Source: Kocuria tytonis
GTDB lineage: Bacteria > Actinomycetota > Actinomycetes > Actinomycetales > Micrococcaceae
DNA: 64,000 bases
Reading direction: 5' to 3'
Assembly: GCF_003226895.2 (NCBI RefSeq)
Contig: NZ_PNJG02000004.1
Coordinates: 155,875 to 219,874, forward strand
Under the pieces are notes generated by a model. That model had not been told where the DNA came from. It made no database searches and worked only from the letters and a program-made list of their open reading frames with translations. Made by a program: the position numbers and the translations under genes. Numbering within the stretch: the stretch's first letter is position 1; the number at the start of each line of letters is the position of its first letter. Shown here one piece after another: positions 43,888 through 52,421 of this stretch.

Positions 43888-45591
43888 ATGACAGCACCCG
43901 TCGCCGCGGCGACCACCCCCGCTCCCGCTTCCCGGAACGACTCCGCCGCGTCCCGTGGGCTCACTGCCGGTCAGGCCGTGGTGGCCGGACTGCGGGAGCG
44001 GGGGGTGGACACCGTGTTCGGCATCCCCGGGGTGCAGACCTACGAGCTGTTCGACGCACTGCGCACCACCCCGGGGATCGAGGTGATCGGCACGCGTCAC
44101 GAGCAGGCGTGCGCCTACATGGCGCTCGGATACGCCCAGTCCACCGGGCGGCCCGGCGTGTACAGCGTGGTCCCCGGTCCGGGTGTGCTCAATGCCGGTG
44201 CGGGCATGCTGACCTCGCTGGCCACGAGTACGCCCACGGTGTGCCTCACGAGCGAGATCCCCACCGAGTTCATCGGCCGGGGCATGGGGCACCTGCACGA
44301 GATGCCGGACCAGCAGGCCACGGTGTCCTCGTTCAGCAAGTGGGCCACCACCGTGACCGATCCGGCCGAGGTGCCCGCAGCCATGGCGGAGGCCTTCGGG
44401 CAGGCCACGGGCGGGCGGCCCGGGCCCGCCGTCGTCGCCGTCCCGTGGGACGTGCTCACGCAGAAGGCGCTCATGGAGCCCGTGGCGGCACCCGCCGCAC
44501 CGGCGGCGGGCGCCGAGGCGGAGGACGTCGCCCGCGCGGCGGAGTTCCTGGTCTCGGCCCGGAACCCCATGATCATGGTAGGCAGCGGCGCCCGGCACGC
44601 CGGGGACGGGATCCGCGCGCTTGCCGAGAAGCTGCAGGCACCCGTGGTGTCCCTGCGCGGAGGGCGCGGCATCGTCTCGGACGAGCACCCCCTGGGGTTC
44701 ACCAGCGCGGAGGGCTTCGAACGCTGGGCGGACACGGACGTACTGCTGGGCATCGGCACCCGCCAGGAGCTCGTGTGGTTCCGCTGGCCGGACGCCCCCG
44801 AGGGGCTGCGCACGGTCAACGTGGACGTGGACCCGGCGCAGCAGGACCGGCTGGTGCCGGACGTCGCACTCACCGGCGACGCCCGGCTCGTCACCGCGCA
44901 GCTGCTCGAGGCCCTGCATAACGTGCCCGCGCGGCCGTCCCGCACGGCGGAGCTCGCGGCCGTCAAGGCCGCCACCCGCGCGGAGGTCGCCGAGCTGCAG
45001 CCCCACAGCAGCTACCTCGATGCCATCCGGGAGACGCTTCCCAGGGACGGGTACTTCGTGGAGGAGGTCTCGCAGATCGGCTTCGCGTCCATCTTCGCGC
45101 TGGAGATCTATGAACCCCGCCACTTCATCACCAGCGGCTACCAGGGCAACCTGGGCTACGGGTTCCAGACCGCCCTGGGCGTGCAGGCCGCGCACCGGGA
45201 CAGCGTGGTGGTCTCCGTGACCGGTGACGGCGGGTTCATGTACGGCGTGCAGGAGCTCGCCACGGCCGTGCAGTACGGGCTCAACGTGATCACGGTGGTC
45301 TTCGACAACCACGCGTTCGGCAACGTGCAGGCGGACCAGGTGCGGATCTACGGGCACGGGTCCGCCACCGAACTGGCCAACCCGGACTTCGTGGCCCTGG
45401 CCGAGTCCTTCGGGGCCCTGGGGCTGCGTGCCACCACCCCGGACGAGCTGCGCGCGGCCATGGCGGAGGCCGTCGCGGCGCGGCGGCCCACGGTCATCGA
45501 GGTGCCCATGCCGCTGTCCCTGGAGCAGAGCCCGTGGAAGTTCCTCATGCCGGCGAGCCGGGCGAAGGCGGCGCAGCCGGAGCGCCCCTGA
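43888..45591 (+). CDS. ThDP-dependent enzyme (2-oxo-acid decarboxylase / acetolactate-synthase-like)
   Basis: 567 residues from ATG at 43888, 12 nt after the permease. Three domains: the PYR domain with the catalytic glutamate in GTRHEQACAYMALGYA (E72), a middle Rossmann domain (NPMIMVGSGARHAG), and the PP domain with the ThDP/Mg motif VTGDGGFMYGVQELATAVQYG followed by VVFDNHAFGN. It is acetolactate-synthase-like without a small subunit nearby. With an aminotransferase and permease it is best read as decarboxylating the 2-oxo acid made from an imported amino acid, as AruI does for 2-ketoarginine. Substrate is inference. Confidence 0.87.
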   Translation: MTAPVAAATTPAPASRNDSAASRGLTAGQAVVAGLRERGVDTVFGIPGVQTYELFDALRTTPGIEVIGTRHEQACAYMALGYAQSTGRPGVYSVVPGPGVLNAGAGMLTSLATSTPTVCLTSEIPTEFIGRGMGHLHEMPDQQATVSSFSKWATTVTDPAEVPAAMAEAFGQATGGRPGPAVVAVPWDVLTQKALMEPVAAPAAPAAGAEAEDVARAAEFLVSARNPMIMVGSGARHAGDGIRALAEKLQAPVVSLRGGRGIVSDEHPLGFTSAEGFERWADTDVLLGIGTRQELVWFRWPDAPEGLRTVNVDVDPAQQDRLVPDVALTGDARLVTAQLLEALHNVPARPSRTAELAAVKAATRAEVAELQPHSSYLDAIRETLPRDGYFVEEVSQIGFASIFALEIYEPRHFITSGYQGNLGYGFQTALGVQAAHRDSVVVSVTGDGGFMYGVQELATAVQYGLNVITVVFDNHAFGNVQADQVRIYGHGSATELANPDFVALAESFGALGLRATTPDELRAAMAEAVAARRPTVIEVPMPLSLEQSPWKFLMPASRAKAAQPERP

Positions 45592-45612
45592 GACCGCGGC
45601 AACCACGGGAGG

Positions 45613-45651
45613 AGCAGTGCCCGCCGGGATCCGATCCCGGCGGGCACTGCT
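45613..45651. terminator. Bidirectional terminator
   Basis: Perfect 18-bp stem (45613-45630 with 45634-45651) and a 3-nt loop, 21 nt after the ThDP-enzyme stop. Confidence 0.88.
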
Positions 45652-45722
45652 GCGTTCCGGGGGAGCGGAGCGGTCCGCCCTCGTGGACCGCGGGTCCCCC
45701 GCCCGGACCGCGGTGACGCACC

Positions 45723-45830
45723 GCCGCGTGGGCGCAAGTTGCCGCGTGGGCGCAAGTTGCCGCGTGGGCGCAAGTTGCCGCGTGGGCGCAGGTTGCCTCG
45801 TGAGCACAGGTTGCCTCGTGAGCACAGGCT
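45723..45830. repeat. 18-bp tandem repeat, six units
   Basis: Units begin at 45723, 45741, 45759, 45777, 45795 and 45813. The first three are identical (gccgcgtgggcgcaagtt), the fourth differs by one base, and the last two differ at four to five positions, a gradient typical of a minisatellite. It is intergenic, just before the 3' end of the secreted hydrolase gene. No spacers are present, so it is not a CRISPR array. Confidence 0.95.
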
Positions 45831-45849
45831 CCGCACGACGCCGCGGCGC

Positions 45850-47281
45850 TCAGCCCTTTGCGACCGTCACCTTCCCGGTGGCGCGGTGCCACGTGGCCAC
45901 GTACCCGTTGGAGAACTTCTGCGCCACTCCCCCGGTCACGGCGTACTCGTCGGTGCGGGGAAAGCCCCAGCCGTGCTCGTGGCCGGCCTTCTGCCAGGCC
46001 GTTCCGATGCCGCCGGTGAGCTTGACCGCGTGGGTCCCCGTGCGGGGCGAGTACAGGGCGCGGACGCGCGCGTCGCCCCGCCGGAAGTCCTGGTACGCCC
46101 CGCCGGCGAGCTTGCGCTCCGCCATCACGGGGTACCCCCACGCCCGTTCGAACCCCGCGGCCCGGTACGCGGTGCCGATGCCGCTGCCCCACCTCACGGG
46201 GTGCGCTCCGGTCTGGGGGCTCCAGTAGTACGTGTGGTTCCGGGTGAACCCCTGGTACACCCCGCCCGGCACCGCGGCAGGCTTCTCCGGGGACGTGGGC
46301 TGCCCGTAGACCGCAGCCCCTCCCGTGGCCAGGTAGTCGCTGCGGATGGCGCCGCGCAGCCAGGACGCGGGCGGCGTCGTGACCGGGGCCGGCGGCAGCT
46401 GCGCGAGGTCGCGGCGCAGCAGGCCCACGATGTCATAGTCGTCGTGGTCCAGCCCGGGCAGCGTGGTGAGGGACGTGCGGGTGAAGCCGTCCCGTGCGTA
46501 GCTTCCTGCCCTGGTCCGCGGTCTTGGACGCCGACCACGTGGGCGGGTTGGTGCTGCCCGCGCCGTCCTCGGAACCCACGTACCAGGAGAGCGGGAGCGA
46601 GCGCACGGCCGCCCCGGGAGCGGTCTGCATCCCGGAGGAGCCGCCTCCCCCGATGATCGTGGCGCCACCGCCGCGGATCCAGCCCTGCCGGTCCGCCAGC
46701 AGCTCGTAGGTGATGAACTCCGCGCCGCCCGAGTACCCCGTGAGCCACACGCGGGAGGTGTCCAGGCCGTAGCGGGTGACCAGGGAGTCCTGCAGCGCAC
46801 GGAACCAGTCGCCGTTGCCGTCCGCGTCCTCCCACCAGGTGATGCCGTCGCCCGTGGCGTCGTGGTCCGGGGAGATCGGGACCACCAGGACCATGTTCTT
46901 GCTGCGGGCATCCGCCGCCATGGCGGTGAGGTGCGGTCCGCCGGGGTTGTGCACCCACGTCTCCCGGGTGCTGCCGTAGTCACCGCCCAGGTAGAACACC
47001 ACGCCCACGGCCTTCGAGGGATCCACGCCCGCCGTGTACACGTGGTACGAGGACGTCATCCCCGCCGCGGTGAAGCTCTGGGAGTAGGTGGTGGGCGGGA
47101 GCGCGGCCTGTGCCGCCGGCACCGGGGCCTGGTGGGGTTGGGACAGGGCCTGGTGGGGCTGGGGCGGCGCCAGCCGGGGCTGGGGTGGCGCGGCGGCCGC
47201 GGGGGAACCCGCGGACAGGGCCAGGGCGACGGCCGTGGCCACGGTGGCCGCGGGCACGCGGACATGACGGAAGAAACGCAT
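45850..47281 (-). pseudogene. Secreted alpha/beta hydrolase with LGFP repeats, frameshifted
   Basis: ATG at 47281 starts a signal peptide (MRFFRHVRVPAATVATAVAL, cleavage after about residue 30) and a P/Q/H-rich linker, then an esterase-like domain with the nucleophile motif WLTGYSGGAEF. Near 46503 the frame shifts: SASKTADQG continues correctly only if one T of 46503-46504 is removed, giving RSYARDGFTRTSLTTLPGL. The other frame then carries about three LGFP repeats (GGAAVYGQP, AWGYPVMAE, GWGFPRTDEYAV) to 45850. LGFP repeats bind cell walls in corynebacterial and related envelopes. The product as read would be truncated after the hydrolase domain. Confidence 0.85.
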
Positions 47282-47453
47282 GGGGGGCTGCTTTCTCAGG
47301 GGGTATGCGGTTGTGGCCCGCCCGGTCAGCTCGAGTCCGGGCGCGGCGGGGCCCGGACACGAGGGGGGTGCATGTCCGGCCAGTGCCCGATCATGTCATC
47401 ACCGCGGCGGTCCACGGCGCAGGCCGGACGGTGGCGCGGTGCGTCGGTGCCCG

Positions 47454-48290
47454 TCAGCCCCGCAAGCGGGTGACCGTGGTGACCAGGGTTCCCGCCTCGG
47501 CCTCCGTGAGGCGGACCCCCAGATCGCGGACCCGGTCCACCACCTCCCGCGCGGACAGCTCCCGGTGCCGCGTGTCCCTGCCCGGTGGGCGTTCCGTGAC
47601 CCCGCGCTCCGTGACCGTCACGTGGCCGCCCGGAGTGTGCTTCATGACCATGAGGTGGTGCCGGAACACGGAGTCCGCGTCCGTGGAGGTCATCAGGTGG
47701 CCCATCCGCACGTCCGCCGGGTGGACGGTGGACTCCTCCAGCACGTGCTCCATGGTCCCGTCCCGGCTGAGGGACCACAGGGGCCAGCCCTCGTCCCGGA
47801 CCCGGCCCACCGTGAAGGTGCGGTCGCCCTCCACGCGGCGGGCGCCGTCGTGCAGCGGGACGGGCCCGGTGATGCTGAACCCGAAACCGGGATCGCACAG
47901 GTACCGGGCACCCGCGACGTCCACGAGGACGGTCATGTGGGTCCGGGGACTCTGCAGCGAGCGGACACGGCCCAGCGCACGGCGCACGGTGAAGCCCAGG
48001 GTCTCGAGGGCCGCGGCGAAGAGCTGGGAGTGCTCGAAGCAGTACCCGCCGCGGCGGCGTCGCACGAGCTGGTCGAAGACCGTGGCCGGCGCCACCCCGG
48101 GGTGCTCGCCCAGCAGCACGCCCACGTTGCCGAAGGGGACCGTGGACACGTGGGCGCGGTGGAGCCGTTCCAGCAGATCGAGGTCCCGCGGCACGCCGGC
48201 GAGGGCCGCGGCGTCGAGACCGAGGGCATGCAGGTAGGCGGGGACGTCGATGTCCGCGATCTGCCACTCGGACGCGGTCGTGCTGTTCAC
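47454..48290 (-). CDS. nat: Arylamine N-acetyltransferase
   Basis: 278 residues from GTG at 48290 with GAGAGGA upstream. The catalytic triad is visible: C84 in RRRGGYCFEHSQLF, H118 in SPRTHMTVLVD and D133 in YLCDPGFG. The enzyme moves acetyl from acetyl-CoA to arylamines or hydrazines through a Cys acyl intermediate. In actinobacteria relatives have roles in lipid or sterol-linked metabolism or in making specialised amides. No such genes are adjacent. Confidence 0.92.
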   Translation of the reverse strand: MNSTTASEWQIADIDVPAYLHALGLDAAALAGVPRDLDLLERLHRAHVSTVPFGNVGVLLGEHPGVAPATVFDQLVRRRRGGYCFEHSQLFAAALETLGFTVRRALGRVRSLQSPRTHMTVLVDVAGARYLCDPGFGFSITGPVPLHDGARRVEGDRTFTVGRVRDEGWPLWSLSRDGTMEHVLEESTVHPADVRMGHLMTSTDADSVFRHHLMVMKHTPGGHVTVTERGVTERPPGRDTRHRELSAREVVDRVRDLGVRLTEAEAGTLVTTVTRLRG

Positions 48291-48479
48291 GGGGTCCTCT
48301 CGTGCCGTCACCGCGGGTGCGTACCGGAGACGGCACCCCGGTGTCATCGTGGCACACACCGGGGCGGAGCCGGTCCCGCGGTCGCGACCAGGGGCCGGAG
48401 GCGAGGCACCCCGGGGGTGCCGCCGCGCGGAACGGTCCAGTAACGTGACGAACTGATCCCGTCACCCGTAGGAGGACCC

Positions 48480-49610
48480 ATGAACGCACGTGCCGTGGTT
48501 TTCGGCGCCACCGGATACACCGGCCGCCTGGTTGCGCAGTCCCTCGTGGAACGCGGTCTGCGCCCCGTGCTCGCCGGGCGGCGCGAGAGGGAGCTGAACC
48601 GGCTGGCCTGCACCCTGGGCGGTCTGGACGTGCGCACCGCCGACCTCGCGGACCCGGACTCCGTACGCTCCCTCGTCACCGAGGGGGACGTGCTGATCAC
48701 CACCGTGGGCCCGTTCGACCGCATGGGGGACGTGGTCGCGGACGCCGCGGCCTCCCAGGGGGCGCACTACCTGGACTCCACGGGTGAGGTGGGCTTCGTG
48801 CGTCGGCTGCAGGAGCGTCACCCCTCCGCGGTCCCCGGGGGCGCCGACGACGCCGCCCACGCCCGAGCGCCCCGCGGCACCATGCTGCCCGCGTTCGGCT
48901 ACGACTACGTGCCGGGGATCCTCGCCGGCGCCCTCGCGCTGGACCGCGCCGGGGCTGCCGCGGAGACGTTGCGGGTGGGGTACTTCGCCCCCGGGGACGG
49001 CCGGGCCGGGCTGAGCAAGGGCACCATGAACACCCTGCTGGAGCAGCTGAGTCAGCCGTTCCGCGTGTGGCGGGACCACCGCCTGGCCAAGCCCGGCTCC
49101 ATCGGGCAGCAGCACACGTTCACGGTGGACGGCAAGCAGCGGAGCGCCATCATGTTCCCGGGCACCGAGGTGCTCTTCCTCCCGGACGCATTCCCGCGGG
49201 TGGCGAACATCGAGGTGTTCAACGGCTGGTTCTCGGGAGCCGGCCCGGCGGTGAAGGCCGCCATGCCCGCCCTTGCGGTGGCCGGTTCCGTGGCTCCGAT
49301 CCGCAAGGCGCTGGCGCAGGGCATCACCCGGGTGGCGGGGTCCGAGGGCGGTCCCGGCGCCGAGGAACGCGCCAAAACCACCTCCCACGCGGCGGCCGTG
49401 GTCACGGACGCGCAGGACCGGGTGGTCTCCGAGGTGCACGTGACAGGACCCAACGTCTACACCGTGACCGGCCACCTGCTGGCGGCCGGTGCCGAGTACC
49501 TGCTCGCCGGGCGTTCACAGGCCCGCGGTGTCGTGGGGCCGCTGCAGGCCTTCGGGCTGGACGGGCTCGTGGAGCTGTGCGCGTCCGCGGGGCTGCGGGA
49601 GACGACCTGA
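48480..49610 (+). CDS. Saccharopine dehydrogenase-like NAD(P)-binding protein
   Basis: 376 residues from ATG at 48480 with AGGAGG upstream. The N-terminal Rossmann domain is VVFGATGYTGRLVAQSL, with the usual AGRRERELNRL and TTVGPFDRMGDVV and then HYLDSTGE. The family of trans-acting enoyl reductase / saccharopine-dehydrogenase-like oxidoreductases shares this layout (Rv2449c-like proteins in mycobacteria). A short A/R-rich insert near residue 125 carries a dispersed-motif copy. Substrate unknown. Confidence 0.88.
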   Translation: MNARAVVFGATGYTGRLVAQSLVERGLRPVLAGRRERELNRLACTLGGLDVRTADLADPDSVRSLVTEGDVLITTVGPFDRMGDVVADAAASQGAHYLDSTGEVGFVRRLQERHPSAVPGGADDAAHARAPRGTMLPAFGYDYVPGILAGALALDRAGAAAETLRVGYFAPGDGRAGLSKGTMNTLLEQLSQPFRVWRDHRLAKPGSIGQQHTFTVDGKQRSAIMFPGTEVLFLPDAFPRVANIEVFNGWFSGAGPAVKAAMPALAVAGSVAPIRKALAQGITRVAGSEGGPGAEERAKTTSHAAAVVTDAQDRVVSEVHVTGPNVYTVTGHLLAAGAEYLLAGRSQARGVVGPLQAFGLDGLVELCASAGLRETT

Positions 49611-49636
49611 GGGAGCACTGCACACCGGCTCCGCGG

Positions 49637-49666
49637 CCGAGCGGGTCGAGAACGCCGACCGCTCGG
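49637..49666. terminator. Terminator-like hairpin between convergent genes
   Basis: CCGAGCGGGTCG pairs with CGACCGCTCGG with one bulged G, 27 nt after the upstream stop. Confidence 0.55.
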
Positions 49667-49740
49667 CAGGGCCGGGATCCGTAGAGCATTCGGAGTCACC
49701 ATCATGAAGGCGGGCACCGCCAAGATCCCGGTCCGGCACC

Positions 49741-50865
49741 TCAGCCGCGCCGGGGGTCTTCTGCTGCGGTCGAACCGCCCTGCACGGTGTGCTGGTCCGC
49801 GTCCGCCCCGGCCGGTTCCCCTGCGTGACCCGGGGCAGTCGCCCCGCGCCCGGAGCCGACGACGTCGCCCGCGTCCTCGTGCGGCTCGGGGGCCGCGCCG
49901 CTCTCGGAACCGGTGGACGCGCCGTCGTCGGAGCCGTGCTTCTTGCCGAACGGCAGGACGTGGATGACGCCGACCACGACGGAGCCCCAGATGACCCCGA
50001 GGACCAGCGCGAAGAACGTCTCAACGAGCCACGCGAGCGCGGGACCCACGGCGGGGACGTGGTGGACACCCTCGCCCAGGTGGTGCACCCAGTCGTAGAG
50101 GGGGGTGAAGCCGAGTTCCGCCATCCCCACCAGGATGATGTGGCCACCCACCCACAGCATGGCGAAGACGCCCACGATCGAGATCACGTTCAGCACCCGC
50201 GGCATGGCAGTGACAAGGGCCCGACCGAACTTCTGCGTACCCGCCGAGTCCTTCTTGGCGAGTGCCAGGCCGATGTCGTCCATCTTCACGATTAGCGCTA
50301 CCACGCCGTAGACGGCGAGGGTGATGAAGATGGCCACCACCACCAGGATCAGCAGCCGTGACAGGAACGGCTCGTGGGACACCTCGTTGAGGGCGATCAC
50401 CATGATCTCCGAGCTGAGGATCAGGTCCGTGCGGATGGCGCCGGACGTGATCTTCTTCTCGGCGTCGGGGCCCCGGTCCGTGGCCGGTTCCTGCGCCGCG
50501 TGGTCCTTGGAGGAGAAGTGCTCGATCACCTTCTCCGCACCCTCGAAGCAGAGGTACGTCCCACCGAGCATGAGCAGCGGTGTGAGCAGCCACGGGGCGA
50601 ACTGACTCAGGATCAGGGCCACGGGGAGGATGATCAGCAGCTTGTTGCGCAGCGAGCCGATCGTGATCTTCTTGATGATCGGCAGCTCCCGCTTGGGGCT
50701 CACTCCCTCCACGAAGCGCGGGGTCACCGCGGTGTCGTCCACGACGACGCCCGCGGCCTTGGCGCTCGCCCGCCCGGTGGCTCCCGCGACGTCGTCCAGA
50801 CTGGCGGCGGTCATCTTGGCGAGTGCTGCGATGTCGTCCAGCAGCGCAGCCAGTCCAGCGGACAT
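49741..50865 (-). CDS. DUF808 (YedI-like) inner membrane protein
   Basis: 374 residues from ATG at 50865. The start SAGLAALLDDIAALAKMTAASLDDVAG and the following SAKAAGVVVDDTAVTPRFVEG are the DUF808 signature, then four to six hydrophobic segments (LLIILPVALILSQFAPWLLTPLLMLGG, LLILVVVAIFITLAVYGVVALI, VLNVISIVGVFAMLWVGG, FALVLGVIWGSVVVGVI). The final about 60 residues are a hydrophilic G/A/E/D-rich tail. Function unknown. Confidence 0.9.
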   Translation of the reverse strand: MSAGLAALLDDIAALAKMTAASLDDVAGATGRASAKAAGVVVDDTAVTPRFVEGVSPKRELPIIKKITIGSLRNKLLIILPVALILSQFAPWLLTPLLMLGGTYLCFEGAEKVIEHFSSKDHAAQEPATDRGPDAEKKITSGAIRTDLILSSEIMVIALNEVSHEPFLSRLLILVVVAIFITLAVYGVVALIVKMDDIGLALAKKDSAGTQKFGRALVTAMPRVLNVISIVGVFAMLWVGGHIILVGMAELGFTPLYDWVHHLGEGVHHVPAVGPALAWLVETFFALVLGVIWGSVVVGVIHVLPFGKKHGSDDGASTGSESGAAPEPHEDAGDVVGSGRGATAPGHAGEPAGADADQHTVQGGSTAAEDPRRG

Positions 50866-50922
50866 GCGAGTACCTCTTCCTGTTCACCCGGCGCACGTGT
50901 ACCAGGTCAAGCGTAGAGGGTC

Positions 50923-51528
50923 TCAGAGGCCTCCCACGGCCAACACCGCCACCAGGAAGTCGCTCTCCTCGCGCCACGGCCGCACGTCCCACCCGGAAAG
51001 GGTGAGTTGCGGCGCGAGACCCGCCGCGGCGGCGTCGGCGAGGAAGTCCGGGACGGGGTAGCCGCGGTCCGCACCGAAGCCCACCACGGCGCGACCGTCC
51101 CGAGCGAGGTGCGCCCGGAATCCGCGCAGCACGTCCCGGCGGGTGCTCTCCGCGAGGAAGGTGACCACGTTGCCGGCGCACACGATGGCGTCGAACGGAT
51201 CCCCGAGGTCCAGTTCCGTGAGCGTGGCGAGGTCCGCCTCCACGTAGTCGGGGCCGGGGTGATCAGTGCGGGCCGCGCGGATCAGCTCCGGGTCCACGTC
51301 CACCCCCGTCACCCGGTGTCCTGCGGCGTGGAGGTACCCCGCCAACCGGCCCGCACCGCACCCGGCGTCCAGGATGCGAGCGCCGCGCGGGACCATGGCG
51401 TCGATCAGCCGCGCCTCCCCCACGATGTCCTGGCCGCGCCGGGCCATGGTCCGAAACCTGTCGATGTACCACTGCGAGTGCCCGGGGGTCTGCGCCGCGT
51501 GCGCCATCCACTTGCTCTTCTCCACCAT
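50923..51528 (-). CDS. Class I SAM-dependent methyltransferase
   Basis: 201 residues from ATG at 51528; the ribosome binding site is weak. Motif I is ARILDAGCGAGRLAGYL, motif II VTGVDVDPELIRAAR, and DAIVCAGNVVTFLAES follows. The start (SKWMAHAAQTPGHSQWYIDRFRTMARRGQDIVGEARL) is characteristic of a small actinobacterial subgroup. Substrate unknown. The adjoining region upstream is AT-richer. Confidence 0.88.
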   Translation of the reverse strand: MVEKSKWMAHAAQTPGHSQWYIDRFRTMARRGQDIVGEARLIDAMVPRGARILDAGCGAGRLAGYLHAAGHRVTGVDVDPELIRAARTDHPGPDYVEADLATLTELDLGDPFDAIVCAGNVVTFLAESTRRDVLRGFRAHLARDGRAVVGFGADRGYPVPDFLADAAAAGLAPQLTLSGWDVRPWREESDFLVAVLAVGGL

Positions 51529-51595
51529 GGGTCCAGGGTAGGTGTGGACGAGACACGGACACAGACGAGGCCAGGTCGGGCAAATTCCAAAAATA

Positions 51596-51607
51596 ATGCG
51601 TACGCAT
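51596..51607. promoter_or_regulatory. 12-bp perfect palindrome in an AT-rich patch
   Basis: ATGCGTACGCAT lies between the divergent methyltransferase and lipoprotein genes, about 60 nt before the latter's start. It may be an operator for a dimeric regulator. Confidence 0.35.
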
Positions 51608-51666
51608 ACTTATTGTCGTACCTGCGCACAATCCGTGCCGCCTCCACCACTCACGAAAGGTTCCCC

Positions 51667-52281
51667 GTGAAGCGTCTTCCCTACCTGGCCCTCGTACCTG
51701 CGATGACGGCTTGCCTCGTTGGATGCACCGCCGCGAGCAGCAGCATGACCGCACCCACATCGGCCGGGGTCACAACCAGCTCGACCACCGCGGAAGAGCC
51801 ATCGTCGTCCTCGAAATTGTCCGACCGGGGAAACGTGCAAAAGAAGTTCGGGGAACCTGCCGGGATCACTGTCTCAGGACAGAATGAGAAGCCCGAACCC
51901 GTCCTCGACTTCACCGTGAAGTCTGTCGACCTCAACACGAAGTGCACCAGCCCCGTGGCCATGCCCGCAGAGAACGGGCACCTTGTCTCCGTGAACGTGG
52001 AGGCGAAGACCGGAGCCGCCGCGCCCTTCAAAAAGGCGTTCTACGGTCAGGACTTCTCGTTCAACCCTGCGGACTGGAAGTTCGTGGACGACAAAGGAAC
52101 GACCGCAAACTCTGTCATGACCAATCCCGTCTTCAACTGCCTCGACCCGAAGGAACTCCTCCGAGACATGGGGCCGGCGGAGCGCGCCTCTGGCAAGATC
52201 GTGCTGGATCTTCCGAGCACCAAGGGGACCCTGATCTATGCCCCGTCAATTCTGGACCAGGCCTGGGAGTGGACCCTCTGA
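51667..52281 (+). CDS. Putative lipoprotein, DUF4352-like
   Basis: 204 residues from GTG at 51667 with GAAAGG upstream. A type II signal peptide is present (KRLPYLALVPAMTACLVGC, with the lipobox Cys near residue 20), then an S/T-rich linker of about 30 residues. The rest, about residues 55-204, has the alternating strand pattern of telokin-like DUF4352 domains (VLDFTVKSVDLNTKCTSP, GHLVSVNVEAKTG, SGKIVLDLP). Codon use is less G/C-biased than in neighbouring genes, suggesting transfer or low expression. Function unknown. Confidence 0.7.
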   Translation: MKRLPYLALVPAMTACLVGCTAASSSMTAPTSAGVTTSSTTAEEPSSSSKLSDRGNVQKKFGEPAGITVSGQNEKPEPVLDFTVKSVDLNTKCTSPVAMPAENGHLVSVNVEAKTGAAAPFKKAFYGQDFSFNPADWKFVDDKGTTANSVMTNPVFNCLDPKELLRDMGPAERASGKIVLDLPSTKGTLIYAPSILDQAWEWTL

Positions 52282-52421
52282 ACACGGGAGGTGGGGCATG
52301 TTCGCCGCCCCCTCTCGAACCTCCTGGGCCGCGCGTCTGACACCATTGGTGGACTCGCTCCCTGGCACGTGGCCAGCCCCTCCGGCAGCCACGAGCCGAG
52401 CACCTCCACTCGAGGAGCACC

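Noticed and set aside
42040..45825. 1261-codon minus-strand ORF under the permease and ThDP enzyme genes
   Set aside because: Low-complexity H/G/D/E/R composition and exact overlap with three well-supported plus-strand genes.
45723..45830. Tandem array considered as CRISPR
   Set aside because: Units are 18 bp and directly abutting, with no unique spacers and no cas genes.
49704..49967. Small plus-strand ORF starting MKAGTAKIPV
   Set aside because: It runs antisense into the DUF808 gene and turns Arg/Pro-rich; no ribosome binding site of note.
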